Below are positions 26,147-35,125 of a stretch of DNA of 64,000 nt, in pieces. The notes under the pieces were generated by a model. That model did not search any database, had not been told where the DNA came from, and was given only the letters and a program-made list of their open reading frames with translations. Position numbers and translations under genes: made by a program. Source of the DNA: Chloroflexota bacterium (lineage in GTDB: Bacteria; Chloroflexota; Anaerolineae; Aggregatilineales; Phototrophicaceae); contig JAPOWK010000094.1 of the NCBI GenBank assembly GCA_026707665.1, positions 1 to 64,000 of the forward strand, in the 5' to 3' direction. Position 1 is the first letter of the stretch. Each line of letters starts with the position of its first letter.

Positions 26147-28168
26147 ATGCGCAAGTTAATGGGCATTCTTCTATTGGTGAGCCTGGTGGCTCTTTTTGCA
26201 TTGCCGGTCGCGGCGCAGGATGTCACAATCGGTTATGGCGCGCCCGAATTGAGCGGCGGCCAGGGCGTGATCATGAGCGGCCTGGTCAACGCTGCGGAGG
26301 CAAAGGGCTGGGAGGTCATCGCCTCCAATGCCAACTTCGACGCGGAAGCGCAAGCCAATCAGATCGACAATTTCATCTCTCAAGGCGTGGACGCGATTGT
26401 GGTCGTGCCCGTCGACAGTCAGGCGATCTGCAGCTCGGTACAGCGGGCTTCTGATGCCGGCATCCCCTTCTACACGATCGATCGCGCGCCAATTGGCTGC
26501 GAGATCAATATGACGGTGCAGTCCGACAACTACATGGCGGGCGCTCAGGCGGCACAGGGCTTGGTCGCGCTATTGACCGAACGTTACGGCTCGGCCAGCG
26601 GCAAGGTACTAGAACTTCAAGGCGATCTGGGGCAGAACGTGGCCCAGTTGCGCGGCGGCGGCTTCAACGACTATCTGGCCGACTACCCGGATATCGAAAT
26701 CATCAGCCGTCCCACAGAATGGCGCGCCGAGAACTTCAGCCAAATGACCCTCGATGTCGCGTCCAGCACCGACATTGACGCCATCTATATGCACTCCGAC
26801 TGTGTCGGTACCAAAGTCGTGACGGCGGCCTTGGACCAGATCGGCCAACTGGTGGGGCGCGGCGAAGACGGACATATCTTCCTGCTCGGCGTTGATGGCT
26901 GCCCCGATGCCTTGGAATCAATCCGCATGGGTTACAGCGACCAAGCGTCGAGCCAGCCGCTGCCGGACTTCGGGATCATCACCGACTGGATCCAGATGGA
27001 GATGGAAGGCGCCATGATCGAGACCGGCGATGTGGTTCAGGAAGGCGCGCCGTGGTCACCAGCAACCATCACCGACTCCGACACCGGCTACATGCTCAAT
27101 CTGGCGACCACCAGCGTCAGTCCCGATAACGTCACCAGCGACGCCCTCTGGGGCAATCAGGCCGGGGGCGCCGAAGCGCAAGCCGAAGAAGACGAGATGA
27201 TGGTGCCGATCTTGGAAGGCGTCGTCATCGGGTACGGCGCGCCGGAATTGAGCGGTGGTCAGGGCGTGATCATGAGCGGTCTGGTTAACGCGGCGGAAGC
27301 GAAAGGCTGGGAAGTCATCAGCTCCAACGCCAACTTTGACGCTGAGGCGCAAGCCAACCAGATCGACAATTTCATCTCGCAGGGTGTGGACGCCATCGTG
27401 GTCGTGCCCGTCGACAGCCAGGCGATCTGCTCCTCGGTACAGCGCGCTGCCGACGCTGGCATTCCCTTCTATACCATCGATCGCGCGCCCATCGGCTGCG
27501 AGATCAATATGACGGTGCAATCCGATAACTACATGGCGGGCGCCCAAGCGGCACAGGGCTTGGTCGCGCTGCTCACCGAACGCTACGGCTCAGCGACCGG
27601 TACCGTTCTCGAGCTACAGGGTGACCTGGGCCAAAACGTTGCCCAGCTTCGCGGCGGCGGCTTCAACGATTTCCTGGCTGACTACCCGGATATCGAGATC
27701 ATCAGCCGTCCAACCGAATGGCGCGCCGAGAACTTCAGCCAGATGACACTCGATGTCGCCTCGAGCACAGAACTCGATGCCATCTACATGCACTCCGACT
27801 GCGTGGGCACCAAGGTCGTTACGGCGGCGCTTGAGCAGATCGGCCAGTTGGCGATGCGAGGCGAAGCGGGTCATATCTTCTTGCTCGGCGTTGACGGTTG
27901 CCCGGACGCATTGGAATCGATCCGCGCTGGCACATCCGACCAGGCATCGAGCCAACCCTTGCCGGACTTCGGCATCATCACCGACTGGATCAACATGGAA
28001 TTGCAAGGCATGATGATCGAAACCGGCGATGTCATTCAGGAAGGCGCGCCCTGGTCACCAGCCAGCATCACCGACTCCGACACCGGATACATGCTGAATC
28101 TGGCGACGACCAGCGTAAGCCCCGATAACGTCACCAGCGACGCGCTCTGGGGCAATCAGGCTGGCTAA
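26147..28168 (+). CDS. Sugar ABC transporter binding protein with two tandem RbsB-type domains
   Basis: 673 residues: a signal peptide (MRKLMGILLL...PVAAQD) and two periplasmic-binding domains of 315 residues each, encoded at 26222-27166 and 27221-28165. They are joined by an 18-residue acidic linker (EAQAEEDEMM core). The copies differ at about 20 of 315 residues by direct comparison, while carrying many silent base changes. Each has GVDAIVVVPVDSQ and FLLGVDGCPDALE as in ribose/galactose-type binding proteins. A single-domain protein is the family norm. It is the first gene of an importer operon; an intergenic hairpin and two permeases with one ATPase follow. Confidence 0.93.
   Translation: MRKLMGILLLVSLVALFALPVAAQDVTIGYGAPELSGGQGVIMSGLVNAAEAKGWEVIASNANFDAEAQANQIDNFISQGVDAIVVVPVDSQAICSSVQRASDAGIPFYTIDRAPIGCEINMTVQSDNYMAGAQAAQGLVALLTERYGSASGKVLELQGDLGQNVAQLRGGGFNDYLADYPDIEIISRPTEWRAENFSQMTLDVASSTDIDAIYMHSDCVGTKVVTAALDQIGQLVGRGEDGHIFLLGVDGCPDALESIRMGYSDQASSQPLPDFGIITDWIQMEMEGAMIETGDVVQEGAPWSPATITDSDTGYMLNLATTSVSPDNVTSDALWGNQAGGAEAQAEEDEMMVPILEGVVIGYGAPELSGGQGVIMSGLVNAAEAKGWEVISSNANFDAEAQANQIDNFISQGVDAIVVVPVDSQAICSSVQRAADAGIPFYTIDRAPIGCEINMTVQSDNYMAGAQAAQGLVALLTERYGSATGTVLELQGDLGQNVAQLRGGGFNDFLADYPDIEIISRPTEWRAENFSQMTLDVASSTELDAIYMHSDCVGTKVVTAALEQIGQLAMRGEAGHIFLLGVDGCPDALESIRAGTSDQASSQPLPDFGIITDWINMELQGMMIETGDVIQEGAPWSPASITDSDTGYMLNLATTSVSPDNVTSDALWGNQAG
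26222..27166 (+). repeat. First copy of a 945-bp internal tandem duplication
   Basis: Encodes binding domain A, starting VTIGYGAPELSGG and ending LWGNQAG. The second copy is at 27221-28165 with a period of 999 bp. Confidence 0.95.
27221..28165 (+). repeat. Second copy of the 945-bp internal tandem duplication
   Basis: Encodes binding domain B, starting VVIGYGAPELSGG and ending LWGNQAG directly before the stop codon. Same length as the first copy with no indel seen. Confidence 0.95.
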
Positions 28169-28203
28169 GTCCGCTTTCTTTGCATCGACTCACTAAGAAA
28201 ATA

Positions 28204-28232
28204 GGGAGCGGCTCGTTTGACCGGTCGCTCCC
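28204..28232 (+). terminator. Hairpin after the binding-protein gene, possible attenuating terminator
   Basis: A perfect 7-bp stem GGGAGCG/CGCTCCC with a 15-nt loop, followed by ATTTATTTGTT. It lies in the 199-bp gap between the binding-protein and permease genes, so it may partly terminate transcription and keep binding-protein mRNA in excess. Confidence 0.6.
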
Positions 28233-28367
28233 ATTTATTTGTTAATCTATAGCTCCAGAATTATCATTGAGCAATGCTAGCGATGCTGCGGCTGCCATAC
28301 TCATGAGGCAAGTCTTTTCCGTCACATTCAGCGGGACGCCGAGCCCAACCATCAGGAGAGCGCGCTT

Positions 28368-29441
28368 ATGAAGCGGGCAGAGCCGAACCGTCTGGTCTCC
28401 TTGATGGTCGACAATCTGATATGGCTCTTTGTCCTCGGCGCCTTTATCGCCTTTTCTCTGCTTTCAGATCGCTTTCTTTCCCCGTACAACCTGGGCAATA
28501 TCCTGTTGCGCTCCGCCGCCTTTGGCATGTTGGTATTGAGCCAGGCTTACACCTTCATCACCGGCAACTTTGATCTGTCCGTGGAATCGAGCTTGGGTTT
28601 GACGGCGATGTTCGCTGCCCTGATGCTGGTGACGAGCGAAGCCGGCGGCTTGGGCTGGCAGCTGAATCCGCTCCTTGTCATCCTGCTGATGCTGGTTCTT
28701 GGCGGGTTGATCGGCCTGTTCAACGGCGTATTGATCACCAAGGTTGGCGTCAACAACTTGCTGGTCACTATCGCCATGCTCTTTGTGCTGCGCGGCGCTA
28801 CGTATGGCATCTCGCCCGGCACCAGCATCAGCTTCTTTCCCAAGGAGTTCACCTGGCTGGGGGGCGGTACGCTGGCGCGCGTCGTCACCGACAACGGCAA
28901 TTTCGTGCTTTCTGTCGCGGGCATATTTGTGATCCTGGCTTTTCTGGTGGGTCACATTCACACGCGTTACACCCAATTCGGACGCAATATGTACGCGGTT
29001 GGCGCCGATGCCGATGCGGCGCGCGCGGCCGGCATCAATGTGGACCGTGTCGTGATCATTGTTTACATCATCGCCGGTGTTTGCGCTGCATTCGCCGGAC
29101 TGTTGCAGGCGGGCCGCTTGAACGCCGCCACGCCGACCATGGGCGCCAACTTGATCTTCGCCGTCCATGGCGCCGCCATCATCGGCGGCATGAGCATCTA
29201 CGGCGGGCGCGGCAACATCATCGGCGCGTTTGGCGGCGTCCTGCTTTGGTCGATACTCGATACGGGCTTGAACATCATGGGCGTTTCGCCCTTCTGGATC
29301 GATGTCAGCCGCGGCCTGCTTCTGCTCTTCGCGGTATTGCTGGATGCGCTGCGCGTCCGTTATCAACATAGTGCCCAAATGCGTTTGGCGCTCGCCGAGA
29401 CCACTGTGGGCCTGCACGACAGGGAGCAGAGCAGTGGCTGA
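28368..29441 (+). CDS. Ribose-type sugar ABC transporter permease (RbsC-like)
   Basis: A 357-residue multi-helix membrane protein of the branched-chain/ribose permease family. It has FDLSVESSLGLTA early, YAVGADADAARAAGINVDRV in the cytoplasmic loop, and AAIIGGMSIYGGRGNIIGAFGG near the end. The gene end overlaps the ATPase start. A second, different permease follows the ATPase, suggesting a heterodimeric channel. Confidence 0.92.
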   Translation: MKRAEPNRLVSLMVDNLIWLFVLGAFIAFSLLSDRFLSPYNLGNILLRSAAFGMLVLSQAYTFITGNFDLSVESSLGLTAMFAALMLVTSEAGGLGWQLNPLLVILLMLVLGGLIGLFNGVLITKVGVNNLLVTIAMLFVLRGATYGISPGTSISFFPKEFTWLGGGTLARVVTDNGNFVLSVAGIFVILAFLVGHIHTRYTQFGRNMYAVGADADAARAAGINVDRVVIIVYIIAGVCAAFAGLLQAGRLNAATPTMGANLIFAVHGAAIIGGMSIYGGRGNIIGAFGGVLLWSILDTGLNIMGVSPFWIDVSRGLLLLFAVLLDALRVRYQHSAQMRLALAETTVGLHDREQSSG

Positions 29442-30972
29442 AACACGAGCCTTGGCGCGGAGCGATATGACCCTGCTTGATATGCGTGGGATCAGCAAGT
29501 CCTATCCCGGCGTACAAGCGCTGCAGGATGCCGACTTCTCCGTTCGTCGTGGTGAGATCCACGGTCTGGTAGGCAAGAATGGCGCCGGCAAATCGACGCT
29601 GATGGGCGTCTTGATGGGCATTCGGGCGGCGGACAGCGGCACGATAGCCATCGAAGGCGAGACGCTGCATCACGCCAGCCCTCAGATTATGATCGACGCC
29701 GGCATTTCTTATGTGCCGCAGCATATCAACCTGCTAAACACGCTGACCGTTGCCGAAAACATTCTGGTGGGAAACCTGCCAAAGAATCGTTTCGGCCTGG
29801 TCGATTGGCAGGCGGTCAATGACGATTCGCAAGCGCGCCTGTCCCGGCTGGGGCTCAAGCTGGATGTACGTCAGCCGGTCGAAGGTCTGAGCGTTGCCGA
29901 GCGCACCATGCTGGCGATCGCCAAAGCCTTGTTCAACGACGCGAGGCTCATCATCCTTGACGAACCGACCGCCGCCCTTTCACGAGTGGATATCGACCTG
30001 CTCTTCGGTTTTGTGCGCGCGCAGCAAGAACAGGGCGTGGCATTCATTTACATATCCCATCATTTAGAGGAAGTTTTTGAGATCTGCGACCGCGTGACCG
30101 TCATGCGCGACGGCCAAATTGTCGGTACGCGAGCGATCAGCGAAATCAATGTCGCCGACTTGATCCACATGATGGTCGGCGGCGGCGTCAAGGAATACGG
30201 ACGTGAGAGCGCCGCCGGACATGAGGTCGTCTTTGAGGTCCAGGATCTGTCGCGACGCGGCGCCTACGAGCATGTCAGTTTCGTCCTGCGCCGGGGCGAA
30301 GTGATCGGCATATCCGGCTTGCAAGGCAGCGGTGCTGACGAACTGGCGCAAGGGCTATTCGGCCTGGAGCGCATGGGCGTCGGCGAGGTAACCATCGCCG
30401 GTGAAGTCTATCGCCCTGGCAGCCCTAAGAGCGCATTCGAAGCCGGCGTCGCTTACCTGCCGCAAGATCGTCATCGCTACGGGCTGGTTCAGCTTCGCTC
30501 CGTTCGCGAGAACGTCACCTATTCGGTCCTGGACCGCCTGGTCGGGCGGCTGGGCGTGCTGATGCGACAGGACGAGCAGGCGATTACCGAGGAGTACATC
30601 GACAAGCTGGGAATCGTCACGCCTGGCCCCGAACAGCGAACGCTGCTTCTCAGCGGCGGCAATCAGCAGAAAGTAGTTTTCGCGAAGCTCGCCGCGACCC
30701 AACCCGCCGTGCTGATCCTGCATGAGCCTTCACAGGGTGTGGACGTACAGGCCAAAGTCGATATCTTCAACATCATCAACGACCTAAGCCGGCAGGGCGT
30801 CGCCATCATGATCATCTCGAGTGAAGTTCGCGAGTTGATCGGGCTCTGCGATCGCATACTGGTGATGTACGAAGGTCGGATCACAAACGAATTCTCACGC
30901 GCCGCAGACGACATGCTGCCGGAAGACATCTTGCTGGCGATCGAGGGAGGGCCGGGCGATGCAGACGCCTAA
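29434..30972 (+). CDS. Sugar ABC transporter ATP-binding protein with two nucleotide-binding domains (RbsA/MglA-like)
   Basis: 512 residues from GTG 29434, which follows AGGGAG and overlaps the upstream permease by 8 bp. An internal ATG at 29467 is an alternative start. The first domain has GKNGAGKST and ILDEPTAALS. Its signature reads EGLSVAERTML rather than LSGGQ. The second has a degenerate Walker A (GLQGSGADE) but LSGGNQQKVVFAK and the B motif ILHEPSQGVD. Such asymmetry is usual for RbsA. The 3' end overlaps the next permease by 14 bp. Confidence 0.92.
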   Translation: MAETRALARSDMTLLDMRGISKSYPGVQALQDADFSVRRGEIHGLVGKNGAGKSTLMGVLMGIRAADSGTIAIEGETLHHASPQIMIDAGISYVPQHINLLNTLTVAENILVGNLPKNRFGLVDWQAVNDDSQARLSRLGLKLDVRQPVEGLSVAERTMLAIAKALFNDARLIILDEPTAALSRVDIDLLFGFVRAQQEQGVAFIYISHHLEEVFEICDRVTVMRDGQIVGTRAISEINVADLIHMMVGGGVKEYGRESAAGHEVVFEVQDLSRRGAYEHVSFVLRRGEVIGISGLQGSGADELAQGLFGLERMGVGEVTIAGEVYRPGSPKSAFEAGVAYLPQDRHRYGLVQLRSVRENVTYSVLDRLVGRLGVLMRQDEQAITEEYIDKLGIVTPGPEQRTLLLSGGNQQKVVFAKLAATQPAVLILHEPSQGVDVQAKVDIFNIINDLSRQGVAIMIISSEVRELIGLCDRILVMYEGRITNEFSRAADDMLPEDILLAIEGGPGDADA

Positions 30973-32020
30973 TCGCCACGATCTACTCGAAATCCTGACT
31001 CGCCATTTCATCTGGGTCGTGCTCGTCTTTACGGTCGTGGTCTTTGGCTTGACGATCAAGGGCTACTTGGGTTTGGCGAATATCGCCAATATCTTGATCA
31101 CCGGCAGCGTGTTGGGCGTGATGGTCATCGGTCAGTCGCTTTGTCTGATGGCGCGGAAGCTTGATCTATCAGCCGAGGGTACAGTGTCGTTAGTCGCGGT
31201 AGTGGCTGCCTGGCTGATGCTGCCCTACCGAGAAACAGACTTGGCGCAGGCCGGTGGATTGGGTGTGGAGCTCGATCCGCTTATCGTCATTCCCTTGATT
31301 TTGGCCTTGGGCGCGCTGATCGGCTTCGTTAACGGTTTCATGATCATGAAGCTGAATATGAACTTCTTCATCGTCACACTGGCGATGCAATTGGTCTTGC
31401 GCGGCTTGGCGCTGGCGATCAGTGAAGGCGCCATCATGCCCGGGACGCCGGCAGCTTTCAACTGGCTGGGCGGCGGTCGCATCGCCGGCATACCGGTTTC
31501 CGTGATTGCAACCATCGGCCTCTACCTGGTTTTCGGATTCGTTATGAGCCGTATGCAATTCGGCCGCAAGGTCTATGCCGTGGGCGCAAACGAAGACGCT
31601 GCACGCGCCTCCGGCTTTAGCCCGGCGCGTACGGTAATCCTGGTCTATACGGCGAGCGGTTTTTTGGCTGCGCTCGCCGGCTGGATGCTCCTGGGCCGGT
31701 TGGAAACATCGGTGCCGAACCTTGGCATCGGGCTGACGCTGAATGTGGTGGCTGCGGCGGTCATCGGCGGCGTCAGCTTGAAAGGTGGCGAAGGCTCAAT
31801 CATCGGCGCCTTTGCCGGTGTGCTTTTCCTGGCGATGGTCAACAACGCCTTAAACCTGATGAATGTTGATCCACTCTGGGTGAACGCTGTACGCGGGCTG
31901 ATTATCTTGGTTGCGCTGATCATTGACGCGCAAAAAACGCGTTACGCCGGACGAGCGGGCCCCTCCGCTCCAACAAGAACTGTCGTCGGCGACGCGGATC
32001 AGAATGCCGCAGTCTCCTAG
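30959..32020 (+). CDS. Ribose-type sugar ABC transporter permease (second subunit)
   Basis: A 353-residue RbsC-like membrane protein, clearly distinct from the first permease. It has RKLDLSAEGTVSLVAV, YAVGANEDAARASGFSPART and AAVIGGVSLKGGEGSIIGAFAG. It overlaps the ATPase gene by 14 bp and is the last gene of the importer operon. Confidence 0.92.
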   Translation: MQTPNRHDLLEILTRHFIWVVLVFTVVVFGLTIKGYLGLANIANILITGSVLGVMVIGQSLCLMARKLDLSAEGTVSLVAVVAAWLMLPYRETDLAQAGGLGVELDPLIVIPLILALGALIGFVNGFMIMKLNMNFFIVTLAMQLVLRGLALAISEGAIMPGTPAAFNWLGGGRIAGIPVSVIATIGLYLVFGFVMSRMQFGRKVYAVGANEDAARASGFSPARTVILVYTASGFLAALAGWMLLGRLETSVPNLGIGLTLNVVAAAVIGGVSLKGGEGSIIGAFAGVLFLAMVNNALNLMNVDPLWVNAVRGLIILVALIIDAQKTRYAGRAGPSAPTRTVVGDADQNAAVS

Positions 32021-32057
32021 ACAATTCCCGTTCTTCTGGCCGGCACAATCGCATAGG

Positions 32058-32082
32058 CGGGCGACGAGGTCGCGCCCGTTTA
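32058..32082 (+). terminator. Weak terminator-like hairpin after the importer operon
   Basis: A 6-bp stem CGGGCG/CGCCCG with a 9-nt loop followed by TTTAT. Position after the last permease fits an operon end, but the T-run is short. Confidence 0.4.
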
Positions 32083-32398
32083 TCAAGTAATCTCAGGCGC
32101 GATTCGGCCAACTCGCCCGACGGAGATACGGTGCTTTCTGCCGCCGGCCGAATGAAGCGCGGTCAGAGCGGGTCTGCGCTTACGCTCTACCGAACCGAAT
32201 GACAGGGCCGAGCGCATCGTGCAGTCACGCGTTGAGATCAACCACAGGATCGAAACGGAAGACGCCACCGCGCTAGCTGAGTAGCTCAGCCGTTCGCAAT
32301 ACCAGTTGACACAAAAGGCAGAATACCTTGACCTTGCCTTGCAGCGAGAACTGTGACAAGGTAGCTTGATTCATTGTTTTCCAGCGAACTCATTCGTC
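32083..32398. other. Gap without recognisable gene before ctaA
   Basis: About 315 bp between the importer operon and ctaA. Frames here are short and carry no motif. A promoter for the heme genes is expected, but no clear -35/-10 pair was identified. Confidence 0.5.
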
Positions 32399-33343
32399 AT
32401 GGTCGAACATAGCGTAGAACCATCGCGCAGTTCTTCGTTTGTCATCTTGTCGCTTTCCACCGCAGCGCTCACGCTGGGCGTGATCGTCTTCGGCGCAGTG
32501 GTACGCGTGACGGAATCCGGCTTGGGCTGCGGCACCGACTGGCCGCTTTGCAACGGTACTATCTTTCCGCCGCTGGACAACATCACCGCCTGGATTGAGT
32601 GGCTGCATCGCCTCTTCGCCCTGCTGATCGGCTTTTTCGGCTTGGCGACGCTGGCTGCCGCCTGGCGCCAATATCGAGCGAGGAATCGGCGCGTGCTGCA
32701 GATGACGATCTGGGCCGCCATGCTCTTTCTCGTGCAGAGCGCTTTGGGCGCCATCGTCGTTTTCCTGGAACTGCCGCCGACATTTGTCACGCTGCACCTG
32801 GGCGTAGCCATGCTGCTTCTGGCGGCTCTGCTGGGCGCGGCGGTTCTGGCTTGGCGCCGTCCTTCAGAAGTGGCGAGGCCGGCGGATTCAATACCGATAC
32901 TGGCGACCGTGAACGCAGCCATGGCATTTGTTGTCATATTGACCGGCGCCTTGGCGCGGGGCAGTGGCGCGACCCTCGCCTGTACACAATGGCCGCTTTG
33001 CGATGGCGGCGCGATTTTGCCTTTTGCGCAGGGACAGTTGGCGGTCATCAATATGATCCATCGTCTATCAGCAGGGGCGATGACCGTTACGCTCCTCATT
33101 TTGCTACGGCAAGTCTGTCGGCATCGCCGCGAGCCTTTGATAAAGCGAATTGCCTTGAGTGCTGTCTTCACTCACGTGATTCAGATCGGGGCCGGGGCGC
33201 TCTTTGTATTCAGTTCAGCCGGGAGAGAATGGGGCGCGATACATGTTGGCTTGGCCGCAACCGTCTGGGGACTGCTGGCGTCATTGGCGATCATGGAAGC
33301 CATCAACGGTCGGCACCCAGAAGTAGTTCCAACAAAGAAATGA
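32399..33343 (+). CDS. ctaA: Heme A synthase CtaA/Cox15
   Basis: Oxidises the methyl group of heme O to give heme A for cytochrome oxidase. 314 residues with eight predicted helices in two four-helix halves. The four conserved His are in EWLHRLFALL, TLHLGVAML, NMIHRLSAG and IHVGLAATVWG. GAVVRVTESGLGCGTDWP with its Cys is the family signature. ATG 32399 is chosen; a TTG 11 codons upstream is also in frame. Confidence 0.92.
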   Translation: MVEHSVEPSRSSSFVILSLSTAALTLGVIVFGAVVRVTESGLGCGTDWPLCNGTIFPPLDNITAWIEWLHRLFALLIGFFGLATLAAAWRQYRARNRRVLQMTIWAAMLFLVQSALGAIVVFLELPPTFVTLHLGVAMLLLAALLGAAVLAWRRPSEVARPADSIPILATVNAAMAFVVILTGALARGSGATLACTQWPLCDGGAILPFAQGQLAVINMIHRLSAGAMTVTLLILLRQVCRHRREPLIKRIALSAVFTHVIQIGAGALFVFSSAGREWGAIHVGLAATVWGLLASLAIMEAINGRHPEVVPTKK

Positions 33344-33392
33344 GAATGACTGCCCTACGAAAGAAAATGCCAAAATAATCAAAAAGCCGTAC

Positions 33393-33413
33393 GGGCGAGC
33401 CGCCGGCTCGCCC
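33393..33413. repeat. REP-like palindrome
   Basis: A perfect 9-bp stem GGGCGAGCC/GGCTCGCCC with a 3-nt loop, preceded by GTAC. A closely similar palindrome with the same GTACGGGCGAGC start is at 43779-43803. It lies between ctaA and ctaB. Confidence 0.65.
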
Positions 33414-33479
33414 ACCTTTGTCACGAATTTCTGATCAGTTTTCGCATGACTAACTTGGAACTACTGAGAAGGAAACCCG

Positions 33480-34394
33480 GTGATAAGAACACTCCGAAGC
33501 AACCTTGCATCTGACATTTCGCCAAGACCGTACATCGAGTTGATGAAGCCGCGCATTGTCATACTGCTCGTCCTGACTTGCGTGACCGGCATGATCGTCG
33601 CCATTGATTCGTTCCCACCGCTTAATCTCTTGCTGCTGACCATTCTGGGCGGCGTGTTGTCCGCTGGCGGGGCAAGCGCGATCAACCAGTATCTGGATCG
33701 CGAGCTCGATGCCAAGATGGCTCGCACTGCTCGCCGTCCCATACCGTCGGGCCGCTTGCCCGCTGAGCACGCTTTGGCTTTTGGCGTCGCTCTTGTGATT
33801 TCCTCTGTGCTGGTTCTGGGACTGTTTGTCAATTGGCTGGCTGCCATGCTCGCGCTGGCTGGGGCAATTTACTACGTCGTCATTTACACGTTGATCTTGA
33901 AGCGCAACACCGTCGTCAATATCCTGATTGGCGGTGGCGCCGGCGCCATGCCGGTGCTGGTAGGTTGGGCCGCGGCGAGCGGCGCCCTTGAGCTACAAGC
34001 CTTCATTCTGTTCGCTATCGTCTTCTACTGGACGCCACCGCATTCCTGGGCGCTGGCGATCCTAGTCAACAAGGATTATGCCGCCGCCGATATCCCCATG
34101 ATGCCGGTGGCGCGCGGCGAAAGCGTGACCCGCTTTCAGATCCTGTTCTACTCGGTTCAATTGGTCATCATCAGCTTGTCGCCTTCTATACTGCTATCGT
34201 TGCCTCAAGCTCCATTGCTGCTGGATCATTTCTATCTTGCGATTGCCGCCATTCTTGGCCTGATACTCATAGGGCTGGCTGTAAAGCTCATCCGGCGGGC
34301 GGATAAAGCAACAGCCCGCGCGCTTTACAAGTATTCATCGCTCTATCTGGCGGTGCTCTTCCTGGCTATGATCTTTGATCGCCTGCTGCTCTGA
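33480..34394 (+). CDS. ctaB: Protoheme IX farnesyltransferase CtaB/CyoE
   Basis: A UbiA-type prenyltransferase of 304 residues that makes heme O from heme B. The Mg-prenyl motif is NQYLDRELDAKMARTARRP, and the second motif is near HSWALAILVNKDYAAADIPM. There are about eight membrane helices. The start is a GTG after GAGAAGGAAA. It works directly before CtaA in the pathway. Confidence 0.94.
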   Translation: MIRTLRSNLASDISPRPYIELMKPRIVILLVLTCVTGMIVAIDSFPPLNLLLLTILGGVLSAGGASAINQYLDRELDAKMARTARRPIPSGRLPAEHALAFGVALVISSVLVLGLFVNWLAAMLALAGAIYYVVIYTLILKRNTVVNILIGGGAGAMPVLVGWAAASGALELQAFILFAIVFYWTPPHSWALAILVNKDYAAADIPMMPVARGESVTRFQILFYSVQLVIISLSPSILLSLPQAPLLLDHFYLAIAAILGLILIGLAVKLIRRADKATARALYKYSSLYLAVLFLAMIFDRLLL

Positions 34395-34407
34395 ATAGGC
34401 GCCTGGC

Positions 34408-34872
34408 GTGCCCGACATCGGCTCCACGCAGCGAGGACCGCGGATGGCGGTGACGCTTGCAATCGCGTTCTTGATCATCGTCACGATTGTTTTCGCGGTC
34501 GCCTTCGTCGCCACAAGCACGCCGGAATCGACGAGGTCTCCCGCTATCGACGCGCAATCTTACGCGACAGAAGTGGCGGCGGCGCTTGAGGGAGCATCTG
34601 CGTCAGAGGGCGAAGCGCTGATCGAGGCTCTTCATTGTAGTGCCTGCCACGTTTCCGGAGAGGGCCGGGTGGCGCCTTTGTTCATTGGCCTTGCCGACCG
34701 CGCTGCGACGCGACGTCCACCACTGTCGCCAGCCCAATATCTGTATGAATCGATTGTTATGCCCGGCGCTTATCTGGCCGATGGCTACGCCAATTCTATG
34801 CCCGCGAATTTCGCCGACCGATTGACGCAAGCAGAGATCGGGCACATCATCGCATTTCTGCTTTCAGCATAA
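34408..34872 (+). CDS. Small membrane-anchored cytochrome c
   Basis: 154 residues: an uncleaved N-terminal helix (AVTLAIAFLIIVTIVFAVAF) and one c-type heme motif CSACH, with a late NSMPANF that can supply the axial Met. The C terminus LTQAEIGHIIAFLLSA is typical of class I cytochrome c. GTG 34408 or ATG 34444 could start it. It is likely a cytochrome oxidase electron donor or subunit given the adjacent ctaA and ctaB; no oxidase subunit is in the window. Confidence 0.82.
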   Translation: MPDIGSTQRGPRMAVTLAIAFLIIVTIVFAVAFVATSTPESTRSPAIDAQSYATEVAAALEGASASEGEALIEALHCSACHVSGEGRVAPLFIGLADRAATRRPPLSPAQYLYESIVMPGAYLADGYANSMPANFADRLTQAEIGHIIAFLLSA

Positions 34873-35125
34873 TGCGGGCTACGGGCTTGCGGTCAAGGCG
34901 CATGCAGGCCTTCCTTCATCTCCTTGATGGCAAATTGCATAGAGACGGCGCCCAACTCCTCACCGAGTGCGCGCGCTTCACGGATCGCCACATCGATGGC
35001 GGATTCGATGTCATAATGGATAGCGCCGAGGATTCAATCAAACTCAAGACGCAATTTGATAATCGCTAGTCGACTCCTCGGCTTCAAACGCCTAGTCGCG
35101 ATGGCCTTGTATTGAATGCCACGGC

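Noticed and set aside
34872..35069. 65-codon frame after the cytochrome c gene
   Set aside because: No ribosome-binding site or family match; it sits in a convergent gap.
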